A stretch of DNA of 64,000 nucleotides from Bacteroides sp. GM023 (lineage in GTDB: Bacteria > Bacteroidota > Bacteroidia > Bacteroidales > Bacteroidaceae). Of the stretch, positions 37,994 to 47,228 are shown piece after piece (positions within the stretch are counted from its first letter, which is position 1; each line of letters opens with the position of its first letter). The DNA is taken from the NCBI RefSeq assembly GCF_014750685.1, contig NZ_JAAXGE010000001.1, positions 310,001-374,000 of the forward strand. The letters run 5' to 3'. The notes beneath the pieces were generated by a model. That model saw only the letters and a list, made by a program, of their open reading frames with translations. It ran no database searches and had not been told where the DNA came from. The translations under genes and the position numbers were made by a program.

Positions 37994-40273
37994 TTAGCTG
38001 TTCATGCTCATCAGGAATTCGTCGTTATCTCTGGTTTTCTCCAAACGGTCTTTTACGAAATCCATTGCTTCAATCGGATTCATATCGGCAAGGTATTTGC
38101 GTAATATCCACATGCGGTCGAGAGTTGTCTTGTCAAGCAGCAGGTCGTCGCGACGAGTGCTGGATGCAGTGATGTTGACTGCCGGGAAGATACGCTTGTT
38201 GGACAGGTTGCGGTCGAGCTGCAACTCCATGTTACCCGTACCCTTGAATTCTTCGAAGATAACTTCATCCATCTTGGAGCCGGTATCAATCAGGGCGGTA
38301 GCGATGATAGTCAGTGAACCGCCATTCTCGATGTTACGTGCGGCACCGAAGAAGCGTTTGGGCTTATGCAGTGCGTTAGCGTCGACACCACCGGAAAGTA
38401 CTTTACCGGATGCCGGAGAAACAGTATTGTATGCACGTGCCAGGCGAGTGATAGAATCCAGGAAGATAACCACGTCGTGACCACATTCTACCAGGCGTTT
38501 TGCTTTTTCTAATACGATACCTGCGATTTTCACGTGGCGTTCTGCCGGTTCGTCAAAAGTAGAAGCGATAACTTCTGCATTGACGCTGCGCGCCATGTCG
38601 GTTACTTCTTCAGGACGTTCGTCGATCAGCAACATAATCATATACACTTCCGGGTGATTGGCTGCAATAGCGTTTGCAATATCTTTCATCAAGATAGTTT
38701 TACCGGTCTTTGGCTGGGCAACGATCAGTGCACGTTGTCCTTTACCAATCGGAGCGAAAAGGTCTACAACACGGGCAGACATAGAGTCTGAATAGCCGCC
38801 TTTGCAAAGTTTGAACTTTTCATCCGGAAAGAGAGGGGTCAGATGCTCGAAAGGAACGCGGTCGCGAACGAAAGCGGCGTCACGTCCATTGATTTTCGAT
38901 ACCTTAACCAGTGGGAAATATTTTTCGCCTTCCTTTGGAGGACGGATAACACCTTCTACTACGTCACCGGTTTTCAGACCGAACAGTTTGATTTGTGACT
39001 GTGATACGTAGATATCGTCCGGAGAAGAAAGATAATTGTAATCGGAAGAACGGAGAAATCCGTATCCATCCTGCATGATTTCCAAAACACCTACTCCGTT
39101 GAGAATATCGTCAAATTCGTAAGGCTTTTCGCGCTCGATAACTTTGCGCTCCTGTGGTTGCTGTGCCGGAAGATTTTCATTAGCATTATTCTGCTGATTG
39201 GCACGCGGCATAGGCAGGCGCTGTTGGTTCTGATTTTGGTTTTGAGCCTGATTTTGGTTATTGTTGCGCTGGAAATTATTATTGTTGTTATTATTGTTAC
39301 CAGCGTTATTATTGTTGTTGTTACCAGCGTTGTTGTTATTGTTATTATTGTCACGTGGACGAACAATGCGCGGACGTTGCTGTTGCGCTTGCTGCTGTTG
39401 TTGAGATTGTTGTTGCTGTGGGTGAGAGGCTTGTTCAGGTGCCGTTTGCGCCGGTTCTGCTTTTGTAGCCTCGAACTTACCGAACAGTTCGGTAGGAAGC
39501 TCTATCTTTTCAGAAGGCAGGTCTTCGATTGGGATGAAATCATCATCGTCGGCATTGGACAGGATATTGCTTTCTTCATCAATAACAGGTGCAGACTTTT
39601 TTTGTGGCTTTGCTATTACTTTCTTTTCAGCAGCAGGTTTGTTGGCTTCTGCGGCAGGCTTGTTTGCTTCCGCAACAGGTCTGTTTGTTTCAGTAGCAGG
39701 TTTATTCTCTTTTTCTTTCTTTTCGGCAGGTTGTTGCACCGGAGCGGCTTTCTTTGCAGTTTCAGCAGGCTTTTCTGCTACAACTGCCGGTTTTGCTTCC
39801 GCTTCTTTGGTAGCTACCGGTTTTGCATTTTCTACTTCTTTTTTCTCAGCAGCATCAGCACCCTTGCGTGGACGGCCTACTTTACGTTTAGGAGCAGCAG
39901 TGTTTTCTGCTTTGACTTCAACGGCAGGAGTTTCTTTTTCTTTGTTTGCACTTGCCTCTTTGGAAGGTTGTTGTGTTTTGGCAGGAGCAGCTTCTTTGTT
40001 TTTTGCAACTTCTCCACTCTTTGTTGCGGAAACTACCTTGCCTTCTTTCTTGGCAGGAGTTACGCGTGAACGCTTGTTCTTTTCTTCTTTGCGTTCTTCT
40101 TTTAGTTTGTCTGCGGCAACCTTCTTAGTAGCTCCTACAATAGCTTGTTCATCGAGTATTTTATAAACAAGGTCTTCTTTTTTGAATGAGTCTGCTTTTT
40201 TTATGCCTAACTCTTTGGCAATAATTTGAAGCTCCGACAGATCTTTGTCGTTTAATTGGATAATGTTATACAT
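37994..40273 (-). CDS. rho: Transcription termination factor Rho with long disordered insert (759 aa)
   Basis: Hexameric RNA helicase that ends transcription. The start is the ATG at 40273 ([16 protein letters not shown]), which begins the Rho N-terminal SAP-like domain; the longer frame is discarded. Residues about 45-385 form an insert rich first in Lys/Ala/Glu/Pro (repeated [13 protein letters not shown] units), then in Gln/Asn with poly-Asn runs. The conserved core follows: RNA-binding domain ([21 protein letters not shown]), Walker [17 protein letters not shown], Walker [19 protein letters not shown] and Q/R-loop residues. E. coli Rho has 419 residues. In B. thetaiotaomicron the Rho disordered region is reported to drive condensate formation in the gut. 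A -7 box at 40420-40427 gives a leader of about 140 nt. Confidence 0.96.
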   Translation of the reverse strand: MYNIIQLNDKDLSELQIIAKELGIKKADSFKKEDLVYKILDEQAIVGATKKVAADKLKEERKEEKNKRSRVTPAKKEGKVVSATKSGEVAKNKEAAPAKTQQPSKEASANKEKETPAVEVKAENTAAPKRKVGRPRKGADAAEKKEVENAKPVATKEAEAKPAVVAEKPAETAKKAAPVQQPAEKKEKENKPATETNRPVAEANKPAAEANKPAAEKKVIAKPQKKSAPVIDEESNILSNADDDDFIPIEDLPSEKIELPTELFGKFEATKAEPAQTAPEQASHPQQQQSQQQQQAQQQRPRIVRPRDNNNNNNNAGNNNNNNAGNNNNNNNNFQRNNNQNQAQNQNQNQQRLPMPRANQQNNANENLPAQQPQERKVIEREKPYEFDDILNGVGVLEIMQDGYGFLRSSDYNYLSSPDDIYVSQSQIKLFGLKTGDVVEGVIRPPKEGEKYFPLVKVSKINGRDAAFVRDRVPFEHLTPLFPDEKFKLCKGGYSDSMSARVVDLFAPIGKGQRALIVAQPKTGKTILMKDIANAIAANHPEVYMIMLLIDERPEEVTDMARSVNAEVIASTFDEPAERHVKIAGIVLEKAKRLVECGHDVVIFLDSITRLARAYNTVSPASGKVLSGGVDANALHKPKRFFGAARNIENGGSLTIIATALIDTGSKMDEVIFEEFKGTGNMELQLDRNLSNKRIFPAVNITASSTRRDDLLLDKTTLDRMWILRKYLADMNPIEAMDFVKDRLEKTRDNDEFLMSMNS
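39229..39362 (-). repeat. Asn/Gln codon repeats inside rho
   Basis: Low-complexity AAT/AAC/CAA-rich coding stretch giving poly-Asn runs separated by AG pairs and then an NQ-rich tail. It is prone to replication slippage, so copy number may differ between strains. Confidence 0.8.
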
Positions 40274-40419
40274 ATAGTATGGTAAGTTATTAATATTTCT
40301 TTTAGCTGAATTATGGACAGCATTACTACAGCTTATAGCCACAGATATGCAAGCATACGTTTTGTTTTTTATTATGAATTAGGGATGTATGTGTTGAATC
40401 GTAGAATGTTTCAACGGGG

Positions 40420-40427
40420 CAAAGATA
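40420..40427 (-). promoter_or_regulatory. Minus-strand -7 box (TATCTTTG) for rho
   Basis: Reverse complement reads TATCTTTG, about 147 bp before the rho ATG, giving a long leader where autoregulation could act. Confidence 0.5.
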
Positions 40428-40480
40428 ATAATTTTTTTTGGTTTCATGAACAATCAAACATTTTTTTCCACGTAAAAGTG

Positions 40481-40488
40481 TATCTTTG
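40481..40488 (+). promoter_or_regulatory. -7 box (TATCTTTG) for the EFR1 ferredoxin gene
   Basis: Consensus match 20 bp before the ATG at 40508; divergent from the rho promoter 54 bp away. Confidence 0.6.
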
Positions 40489-40507
40489 CTACATAAAAGA
40501 AAATAGT

Positions 40508-41344
40508 ATGACAGTAAATGAAGCTTATTTAATTTATTTTTCGCCTACACACACATCAAAACAAATAGCGGAGGCGATTGTTCACGGAACGGGCATAAAA
40601 AATATTCTTCCTATAAATGTCACTCAACAGAGTGCTGAGGAAATTGTAATTCCCACATCCGCATTGGCTGTTGTTGTAGTTCCTGTATATGGAGGACATG
40701 TTGCTCCTTTGGCAATGGAACGTTTGCAGAGTATTCGCGGCCTGGATACTCCTACTGTTTTAGTTGTGGTTTATGGAAACCGCGCTTATGAAAAAGCTTT
40801 AATGGAGTTGGACGCTTTTGCTATTCCTCACGGATTGAAAGTGATTGCCGGGGCAACTTTTATTGGAGAGCACTCGTACAGTACCGAAAAACATCCGGTT
40901 GCTGCCGGACGTCCTAATGACACCGACTTGGCTTTCGCCAGGGACTTTGGAGAAAAAATAATAAAAAAAATACAGACAGCCGATACTATGGATACTCTTT
41001 ATCCGGTAGATGTACGTGCTATCAAACGTCCGAGCCAACCTTTCTTCCCTTTATTTCGTTTTTTGAGAAAGGTAATAAAGCTGCGCAAGAGTGGCACGCC
41101 ACTTCCCCGTACTCCTTGGGTGGAGGATGAAAGTGTATGTACTCATTGCGGATTGTGTGTGGTGCATTGTCCGGTAGGAGCCATTACGAAAGGGAATGAA
41201 TTGCATACGGATGAAACCAAATGTATCAAATGTTGTGCCTGCGTGAAAGTCTGCGCTAAAAAGGCAAGAGTATATGATACTCCTTTTGCTGCGTTACTGT
41301 CTGATTGCTTCAAGAAACAGAAACTACCTCAAACTATTGTATAG
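40508..41344 (+). CDS. EFR1-type flavodoxin/4Fe-4S ferredoxin fusion (278 aa)
   Basis: Cytosolic electron-transfer protein. The start at 40508 ([19 protein letters not shown]) matches the flavodoxin-like N-terminus and the promoter 20 bp upstream; the longer frame to 40313 is not supported. Residues 1-160 form a flavodoxin-like domain (phosphate loop [26 protein letters not shown]). About residues 205-260 carry two 4Fe-4S motifs, [16 protein letters not shown] and [15 protein letters not shown]. No partner enzyme is adjacent. The last 16 bp overlap the convergent tilS gene. Confidence 0.9.
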   Translation: MTVNEAYLIYFSPTHTSKQIAEAIVHGTGIKNILPINVTQQSAEEIVIPTSALAVVVVPVYGGHVAPLAMERLQSIRGLDTPTVLVVVYGNRAYEKALMELDAFAIPHGLKVIAGATFIGEHSYSTEKHPVAAGRPNDTDLAFARDFGEKIIKKIQTADTMDTLYPVDVRAIKRPSQPFFPLFRFLRKVIKLRKSGTPLPRTPWVEDESVCTHCGLCVVHCPVGAITKGNELHTDETKCIKCCACVKVCAKKARVYDTPFAALLSDCFKKQKLPQTIV

Positions 41345-42609
41345 ATAACGACACGTTTGGTTGTTTCATCAATACGAAAGCGGTTGTCTGTCCGTTCGCC
41401 TATCAACCACGCAATGCGTTCTCCGCAACAGAGTACCCACTGACGTTCTTTTTGGCTGATAGAAAATTTGCGGTCGATCAGATAATCGCTTACTTTTTTC
41501 TTTCCTTTCATTCCGAAAGGGATAAACGTATCGCCAGTCCGCCATTTCCGATAAGAGATTGCTCCGTCCAGCTTGTCTGCGTCGAAACAGGCAATTCCCT
41601 TTTCTCGTGGAATCTGAAATTCTGAAGTATATTCTTTTTCTTCTTTGATGATTTGAAAAGGAAGTTCTTCTTTATCTTCTGACTGAATATTTTCTAATAA
41701 AAGAAACTCCCTGTCTTTAATCACTCTCCATTCTTTACTGCTGAACTGCTTTCCCGGTTGACCGTGAAGTGAATTGGCTATATCCTTGATTTGCGTGGAG
41801 TTGAAGCCTAAAGGATGCAGTATCTCAAATAAAAGAGCTTCGGGTGCCGGTTCCTTTACTAATTCGCAGATTCGGATACCTTCTGCCGTGACTATTCTTT
41901 CTTTGACTTCTTTCGTGTACTTATTATATATAGTAGCTACATCACTCAGATAATTGCTGGTTTCTATCAGACTGTTTTTTACAGATGGATTAATGGTCTG
42001 CATAAGCGGAAGAATGTTGAGCCGGATTTTATTACGGGTGTATTCGTCTTCCAAATTTGTGCTGTCTGTCACATAATCTTGTCCGATGCTTTGCAGATAG
42101 CGTATGATTTCTTCCCTGTTGATACAAAGTAACGGGCGTACGATGCCTTCATTGCGGGGGCGGATTCCCAATAATCCGGTGATACCTGTTCCACGGATTA
42201 GATTCAGTAATATTGTCTCTACGCTATCATCCTGATGATGGGCAACTGCTACAACATCGGCCTGACATTGATTTCTTATTTCTTCAAACCAGTTGTATCT
42301 TAGTTCCCGGGCTGCCATTTCAATGGAAATATGTTTTTCGGCGGCATATCGGGTAGTATCAAAATCAATTGTATGCAGGCGGATTCCATATCTTTTGCAT
42401 AGCTGGCGGACAAATTGCTCGTCGCGGTTTGATTCTTCGCCGCGCAGATGGAAATTGCAATGCGCAGCTTCGCAGTGATAGCCTGCTGCATGCAGGATGC
42501 ATAACAGTGCCACTGAGTCGGCTCCACCGCTCAATGCGACTAGGATTTTACTGTCGGAAGAAAATAAATCCTCTTTTTCTATATACTGTGTAATCCGTTG
42601 TTGTATCAT
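41329..42609 (-). CDS. tilS: tRNA(Ile)-lysidine synthetase (426 aa)
   Basis: Converts C34 of the CAU-anticodon tRNA-Ile to lysidine, switching it from Met to Ile decoding; essential in most bacteria. The start is the ATG at 42609 ([16 protein letters not shown]). PP-loop motif [14 protein letters not shown] about residue 27, [17 protein letters not shown], and [22 protein letters not shown] about 130. The C-terminal TilS domains include [23 protein letters not shown] (about 370-395). The -7 box on the minus strand ends only 6 bp before the ATG, so the message may be leaderless. Confidence 0.95.
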   Translation of the reverse strand: MIQQRITQYIEKEDLFSSDSKILVALSGGADSVALLCILHAAGYHCEAAHCNFHLRGEESNRDEQFVRQLCKRYGIRLHTIDFDTTRYAAEKHISIEMAARELRYNWFEEIRNQCQADVVAVAHHQDDSVETILLNLIRGTGITGLLGIRPRNEGIVRPLLCINREEIIRYLQSIGQDYVTDSTNLEDEYTRNKIRLNILPLMQTINPSVKNSLIETSNYLSDVATIYNKYTKEVKERIVTAEGIRICELVKEPAPEALLFEILHPLGFNSTQIKDIANSLHGQPGKQFSSKEWRVIKDREFLLLENIQSEDKEELPFQIIKEEKEYTSEFQIPREKGIACFDADKLDGAISYRKWRTGDTFIPFGMKGKKKVSDYLIDRKFSISQKERQWVLCCGERIAWLIGERTDNRFRIDETTKRVVIYTIV

Positions 42610-42615
42610 ATTCTG

Positions 42616-42623
42616 CAAAGATA
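42616..42623 (-). promoter_or_regulatory. Minus-strand -7 box (TATCTTTG) abutting tilS
   Basis: Reverse complement reads TATCTTTG and ends 6 bp before the tilS ATG; the expected transcription start coincides with the start codon. Confidence 0.5.
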
Positions 42624-42747
42624 ATAGTTTATTAAAGTATCTCAAGTGAATGACCGTTGTTTTTAGTTGCAGGCAGTGTTTTGGAATACGAAAAAGCTTG
42701 TTATTTAAAAACAATCTAAATAATTTGCATGCTCCGAAGTTATGAAT

Positions 42748-42755
42748 TATCTTTG
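42748..42755 (+). promoter_or_regulatory. -7 box (TATCTTTG) for feoAB
   Basis: Consensus match 18 bp before the ATG at 42774; it rules out the earlier in-frame ATG at 42729. Confidence 0.6.
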
Positions 42756-42773
42756 CCAAAAATTTTGAGAGTT

Positions 42774-45260
42774 ATGCGTTTGTCCGAATTAAAAACAGGC
42801 GAAAAAGGTGTCATCGTTAAGGTATTGGGGCACGGTGGTTTTCGTAAACGTATTGTGGAGATGGGTTTTATCAAAGGTAAAACCGTTGAAGTGCTATTGA
42901 ACGCTCCACTGAAAGATCCCATTAAATATAAAGTCCTGGGTTATGAAATATCACTTCGTCGTCAGGAAGCAGAGATGATTGAAGTGGTCAGTGAAGAAGA
43001 AGCTAAAAAACTGGCTGAAGAGGCTATTTATCATGAAGGACTGCCTGAAGATATATCTGTAAAAGAAGAAGAAATGAAACGGTTGGCGTTAGGTAAACGT
43101 CGCACCATCAATGTTGCCTTGGTCGGAAACCCGAACAGTGGCAAAACTTCTTTGTTTAACTTGGCTTCCGGTGCTCACGAGCATGTCGGGAATTATAGCG
43201 GTGTGACCGTAGATGCCAAAGAAGGTTATTTTGACTTCGAAGGTTATCATTTCCGTATTGTCGATTTGCCGGGAACATATTCTTTGTCCGCATATACGCC
43301 GGAAGAAATTTATGTCCGCCGTCATATTATCGACGAAACTCCGGATGTGATTATAAATGTGGTTGACTCCTCGAATTTGGAACGGAATTTATATCTGACT
43401 ACTCAATTAATTGATATGAATGTCCGTATGGTAGTGGCTCTGAATATTTATGATGAGTTGGAATCCAGCGGAAATACATTGGATTATCATTTGTTGAGCA
43501 AGCTTTTCGGAGTTCCGATGGTGCCTACCGTGAGTAAGAAGAACCGTGGATTGGATACCTTGTTTCATGTTGTCATCAATCTTTATGAAGGAGTAGACTT
43601 CTTTGATAAAAAAGGAAATATGAATCCGGAAGTGCTCAGGGACTTGGCCGAATGGCATGATTCTTTGGAAGACCGGAAAAACCATGAAGAAGAGCACTTG
43701 GAAGATTATGTACGGGATCATAAGAAAAGCGGGCGTGTATTCCGCCATATTCACATCAATCATGGACCTGATTTGGAGAGAGCCATTGAAGCGATAAAAG
43801 AGGAAGTTTCCAAGAACGAATTTATCCGCCATAAATACTCTACTCGTTTCCTGTCTATTAAATTGTTGGAGAACGATCCGGATATAGAGAGCTTTGTGCG
43901 CACTTTACCGAATGCCGAAACTGTTTTTAGTATCCGTGATAAAATGGCTAAACGTATTCAGAATACGTTGAATGAAGATTGTGAATCTGCTATTACGGAT
44001 GCAAAGTATGGCTTTATCAGTGGTGCTTTGAAAGAAACGTTTACTGATAACCACTTGGAACAAGCACAGACTACAAAAGTGCTGGATGCTATCGTCACTC
44101 ATCGTATTTGGGGATATCCTATCTTTTTCCTTTTCATGTATCTGATGTTCGAAGGTACGTTTGTGCTTGGAGAATATCCGATGATGGGAATTGAGTGGCT
44201 GGTAGAACAGCTTGGTAATTTGATTCGCAATAATATGTCCGAAGGACCGCTGAAAGATATGTTGGTTGACGGTATTGTCGGTGGAGTAGGAGGAGTAATT
44301 GTTTTCTTACCTAATATCCTTATTCTGTATTTCTGCATTTCGTTGATGGAAGATTCAGGATATATGGCACGGGCTGCATTTATTATGGATAAGATTATGC
44401 ACAAGATGGGATTGCACGGAAAGTCGTTTATTCCATTGATTATGGGATTCGGATGTAATGTGCCTGCTATTATGGCTTCCCGCACGATTGAGAATCGGAA
44501 AAGTCGTCTTATTACCATGTTGGTTAATCCATTGATGTCTTGCAGTGCACGTCTGCCTATCTATTTATTGCTGGTAGGAGCTTTCTTTCCGAACAATGCC
44601 AGTTTGGTGTTGTTAAGTATTTATGCGATTGGAATATTCCTGGCTGTGTTATTGGCCCGTTTGTTTAGTAAGTTCCTGGTGAAAGGTGACGATACTCCGT
44701 TTGTAATGGAACTTCCGCCTTACCGGATGCCGACAGCAAAATCAATCTTCCGCCATACATGGGAGAAAGGTGCGCAGTACTTGAAGAAGATGGGAGGAAT
44801 TATCATGATTGCTTCTATTATCATTTGGTTCCTGGGTTATTATCCGAATCATGATGCCTATGAAACAGTAGCTGAGCAACAGGAAAATTCATATATAGGT
44901 CAACTTGGCCGTGCAATAGAACCGGTGATAGCACCTATGGGATTTGACTGGAAATTAGGTATTGGCTTGATTTCGGGGGTAGGAGCGAAAGAATTAGTTG
45001 TAAGTACTTTGGGAGTTTTATATGTGGATGATCCGGACGCCGATGAAGCTAGTTTGGCAGAGCGAATCCCGATAACTCCATTGGCTGCTTTCTGTTATAT
45101 GTTGTTTGTGCTGATTTACTTCCCTTGTATTGCAGCATTGGCAGCTATCAAACAGGAGTCTGGTAGTTGGAAATGGGCGCTCTTCGCTGCCTGTTATACA
45201 ACGGGATTAGCTTGGCTTGTTTCATTCGCGGTTTATCAGATTGGAGGACTATTTGTATGA
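42774..45260 (+). CDS. feoB: Fused FeoA-FeoB ferrous iron transporter (828 aa)
   Basis: Inner-membrane Fe2+ importer with FeoA (residues about 1-72, MRLSELKTGEKGVIVKV, SH3-like) fused to FeoB, an arrangement common in Bacteroidetes. The G domain has G1 VGNPNSGKTSLFNLA, G3 VDLPGTYSLSAY and the G4-like ALNIYDE. The membrane part begins about residue 440 with the two Gate regions, including MGFGCNVPAIMASRTIENRKSRLITMLVNPLMSCSARLPIY, in which the conserved Cys residues line the pore. The stop overlaps the start of a small Cys-rich partner gene. Start chosen from the promoter position. No Fur-type site was identified. Confidence 0.96.
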   Translation: MRLSELKTGEKGVIVKVLGHGGFRKRIVEMGFIKGKTVEVLLNAPLKDPIKYKVLGYEISLRRQEAEMIEVVSEEEAKKLAEEAIYHEGLPEDISVKEEEMKRLALGKRRTINVALVGNPNSGKTSLFNLASGAHEHVGNYSGVTVDAKEGYFDFEGYHFRIVDLPGTYSLSAYTPEEIYVRRHIIDETPDVIINVVDSSNLERNLYLTTQLIDMNVRMVVALNIYDELESSGNTLDYHLLSKLFGVPMVPTVSKKNRGLDTLFHVVINLYEGVDFFDKKGNMNPEVLRDLAEWHDSLEDRKNHEEEHLEDYVRDHKKSGRVFRHIHINHGPDLERAIEAIKEEVSKNEFIRHKYSTRFLSIKLLENDPDIESFVRTLPNAETVFSIRDKMAKRIQNTLNEDCESAITDAKYGFISGALKETFTDNHLEQAQTTKVLDAIVTHRIWGYPIFFLFMYLMFEGTFVLGEYPMMGIEWLVEQLGNLIRNNMSEGPLKDMLVDGIVGGVGGVIVFLPNILILYFCISLMEDSGYMARAAFIMDKIMHKMGLHGKSFIPLIMGFGCNVPAIMASRTIENRKSRLITMLVNPLMSCSARLPIYLLLVGAFFPNNASLVLLSIYAIGIFLAVLLARLFSKFLVKGDDTPFVMELPPYRMPTAKSIFRHTWEKGAQYLKKMGGIIMIASIIIWFLGYYPNHDAYETVAEQQENSYIGQLGRAIEPVIAPMGFDWKLGIGLISGVGAKELVVSTLGVLYVDDPDADEASLAERIPITPLAAFCYMLFVLIYFPCIAALAAIKQESGSWKWALFAACYTTGLAWLVSFAVYQIGGLFV

Positions 45261-45472
45261 ATAATTGGCAAGAATGGGTAGTCGGAGTACTGATTGTACT
45301 CTGCATTGCCCGAGTCATATATGGAATTTATGTTTTTTTTCGTCGTACGCGAGAAAGCGCTAATCCTTGCGATAGCTGTGTAAGTGGCTGTGAACTAAAG
45401 GATATGATGGAGAAGAAACAAAGAGAATGCGGTGTAAAGAAAAAAAGTACAAAGAAAAATTGCTGTGGATAG
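45257..45472 (+). CDS. FeoB-associated Cys-rich membrane protein (71 aa)
   Basis: Small protein with one N-terminal membrane helix (about residues 6-27) followed by a Cys-rich tail: NPCDSCVSGCELKDM, a single Cys in RECGVKK, and a terminal KKNCCG. It matches the FeoB-associated Cys-rich membrane protein class, proposed to help Fe2+ delivery or FeoB assembly. The ATG overlaps the feoB stop (ATGA at 45257-45260), which fixes the start and shows coupling. The longer frame beginning at 45167 lies inside feoB and is rejected. Confidence 0.85.
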   Translation: MNNWQEWVVGVLIVLCIARVIYGIYVFFRRTRESANPCDSCVSGCELKDMMEKKQRECGVKKKSTKKNCCG

Positions 45473-45494
45473 TTGGTAGTTTCAAAATTTGTAC

Positions 45495-45502
45495 TACCTT
45501 TG
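45495..45502 (+). promoter_or_regulatory. -7 box (TACCTTTG) for tRNA-Cys
   Basis: TAnnTTTG match 21 bp upstream of the mature tRNA start. Confidence 0.5.
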
Positions 45503-45523
45503 CAACCGCAAACGAGAAATAAT

Positions 45524-45595
45524 GGTTCCTTGGATGAGTGGCTTAGTCAGCGGTCTGCAAAACCGTGTACGGCGGTTCGAATCCGCCAGGAACCT
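45524..45595 (+). tRNA. tRNA-Cys (GCA anticodon), integration target
   Basis: Complete cloverleaf: acceptor GGTTCCT/AGGAACC, anticodon loop CTGCAAA giving GCA, T arm GGCGGTTCGAATCCGCC, and discriminator T73 as expected for tRNA-Cys. The last 12 bases belong to the 14-bp att core of the mobile element. The tRNA is intact after integration because the element restores its 3' end. Its present terminator (45601-45650) is element DNA. Confidence 0.96.
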
Positions 45596-45597
45596 CA
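45584..45597. repeat. attL core (CGCCAGGAACCTCA), direct repeat 1
   Basis: Identical 14-bp sequence at 45584-45597 and 54045-54058, same orientation. The left copy is the 3' end of tRNA-Cys; the right copy marks the other end of the element. A tRNA 3' end is the usual target of tyrosine integrases. Confidence 0.88.
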
Positions 45598-45600
45598 AAG

Positions 45601-45650
45601 AAACCTCTGAAACTGCTTATAATAAGGCGTTTCGGAGGTTTTTCTTTTTT
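45601..45650 (+). terminator. Element-borne terminator of tRNA-Cys
   Basis: AAACCTCTGAAAC (45601-45613) pairs with GTTTCGGAGGTTT (45629-45641) with one G-T wobble, then TTCTTTTTT. It lies immediately inside the left att core, so it is element sequence that replaces the original tRNA terminator. Confidence 0.8.
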
Positions 45651-45653
45651 GGA

Positions 45654-45671
45654 GGGGCGGAAATAGGGGCG
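45654..45671. repeat. Paired GGGGCG repeats, left end of element
   Basis: GGGGCG at 45654-45659 and 45666-45671, 12-bp period, separated by an AAATA-type spacer. The same arrangement with the same period and orientation occurs at 53910-53927 near the right end. Candidate arm-type integrase or excisionase binding sites. The remainder of the 334-bp gap to the HNH gene holds a 10-bp inverted repeat (AAGGAAGGCG at 45802, CGCCTTCCTT at 45901) and no gene. Confidence 0.55.
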
Positions 45672-45929
45672 GAATTCCAAGAAAACCATAAATATTAGAC
45701 CATCAGATAATTGATTATATATATCATTATTTAAAGTAGTCTATCAATACTTCGCTATTACTATATTTCAACGATGCTAAAAACTGATAGACAATCATGC
45801 GAAGGAAGGCGAGTTGTTAGTAGCGATAATGCGGAATCCTGAAAATGAAACAGCATACCCCCAAAAACTAAGAACGAGCTTTTTATTTGAAGGATAATCC
45901 GCCTTCCTTGTAATAAGTGTGTCAGTTGT

Positions 45930-47228
45930 TTAGAATGTAATACGCTCTAAATAATATTCTTTAATATATCTCAAAGTAGCATTTATGCTTGACTGGCTAT
46001 AACGTGTCATTGCGTAATAATAATCGGATAGAATATCACGAATGAAATAATCGGTTTTTTCACTTATACCAAATAGTGCGCCCCAACTCAAAGGCTTCAA
46101 ATCATCCAGATAATCATCTGGTAACACAAAGTATTTATTTAAAGGATTATCCAAGATAAAATCGTCTAATATAGATTCTATATCTGGTATAGTACTATAC
46201 TTTACATATAATTCTTCTTGCCTACAAGCAAAATCATAAATCATACGAAAAATTTCACTTTGGAGTCCTTCTTCTGATTTTTCATTAAAATCAGGAAAGG
46301 CTTTTCCTATATATTGTAAGAGTTCTATTTTATCTCTAGTGGATGAAATGTCATGCAAAGCATATGATTCTACATTTTCTGCCGACAATATCACTTCTTC
46401 TTTTTTCTTTTCGGGTTTCTCCCACTTTTTTATATCCTCAGTCCAACCTTCTATGATGCTACGCCATTCACTCCAATTTTTAACTTCTTTGGTTTTGGGA
46501 ATAACTTCGACATCCAAATCATTCGTAATTTGTATTTCTGTCCAGCCATACTCTTTTAATGCTTCAACATAATTATTCATGATCATAGCTCCCTTTTTGT
46601 CGTCCCAATAGCTAAACCGATTACGAGCAATCCCTTTTATATATGCTATCTTCTGTTTTATAGGAGGCATATTTTTCACAACAATAATACCTGAAACTTT
46701 GCTTAAAAACAATTCTACACTATCTTTTTGCAAATTCTCCTCATCATATTTTAAATATGTTCTGGCAGACTCTTCGATTGCATCAAGAATCTCATTAATT
46801 GAAAAGTCTTTTATCCATTTTTCCACACTTTTTCTACCTGATTTATTCAGTGTATAAGGCGATATTTTATTTTCAACATAATTTACAATGAGATTAATAG
46901 TATCGTCAGTCAAATTGGATAATGATTTTTTCCATTCAATCATCAATATCATTTGTTCTCGTTGTTCTTGTAATAGCTCTAATTGCAGTCTTTGCTTCTC
47001 GATAACAGAACTATCATCAAGTTCTTTATCACTTTTGCCATTATTGCAATCAGTACAACTTGTTATTAGATTTAACAACTCATCTCCTCCGCCCTTTGGA
47101 ATAGGGTTAATATGGCAAACATTAAGGACTACATCAGGAGCTTTCCTGCCACAATATTGACAAGTGAATTTATCTCGTTTAAAAACTTCAAATCGAAGTT
47201 CATTGGATACTGTTTTTCTTTTTGCCAT
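45930..47228 (-). CDS. HNH nuclease-domain protein of the element (432 aa)
   Basis: The N-terminal 70 residues are an HNH domain: FKRDKFTCQYCGRKAPDV, then NVCHINPIPKGGGDELLNL with the catalytic His and ITSCTDCNNGKSDKEL with the second zinc Cys pair and the N/H-type residues. The remaining 360 residues are unrecognised: a coiled coil (about 75-105), then a helical and charged region with several Trp, and a Tyr-rich C-terminus. Possible roles are element maintenance, replication or defence. A TTAACC/GGTTAA palindrome lies 47 bp upstream and could be an operator. AT-rich like the rest of the element. Confidence 0.8.
   Translation of the reverse strand: MAKRKTVSNELRFEVFKRDKFTCQYCGRKAPDVVLNVCHINPIPKGGGDELLNLITSCTDCNNGKSDKELDDSSVIEKQRLQLELLQEQREQMILMIEWKKSLSNLTDDTINLIVNYVENKISPYTLNKSGRKSVEKWIKDFSINEILDAIEESARTYLKYDEENLQKDSVELFLSKVSGIIVVKNMPPIKQKIAYIKGIARNRFSYWDDKKGAMIMNNYVEALKEYGWTEIQITNDLDVEVIPKTKEVKNWSEWRSIIEGWTEDIKKWEKPEKKKEEVILSAENVESYALHDISSTRDKIELLQYIGKAFPDFNEKSEEGLQSEIFRMIYDFACRQEELYVKYSTIPDIESILDDFILDNPLNKYFVLPDDYLDDLKPLSWGALFGISEKTDYFIRDILSDYYYAMTRYSQSSINATLRYIKEYYLERITF

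Noticed and set aside
39158..40166. Long plus-strand open frames opposite the rho N-terminal half
   Set aside because: They mirror the low-complexity Lys/Ala/Asn/Gln coding of rho and translate to Phe/Ser/Val runs with no start signal; shadows of rho.
40313..40507. Longer start for the EFR1 ferredoxin
   Set aside because: It runs across the divergent rho promoter and the gene's own -7 box; the flavodoxin domain starts at 40508.
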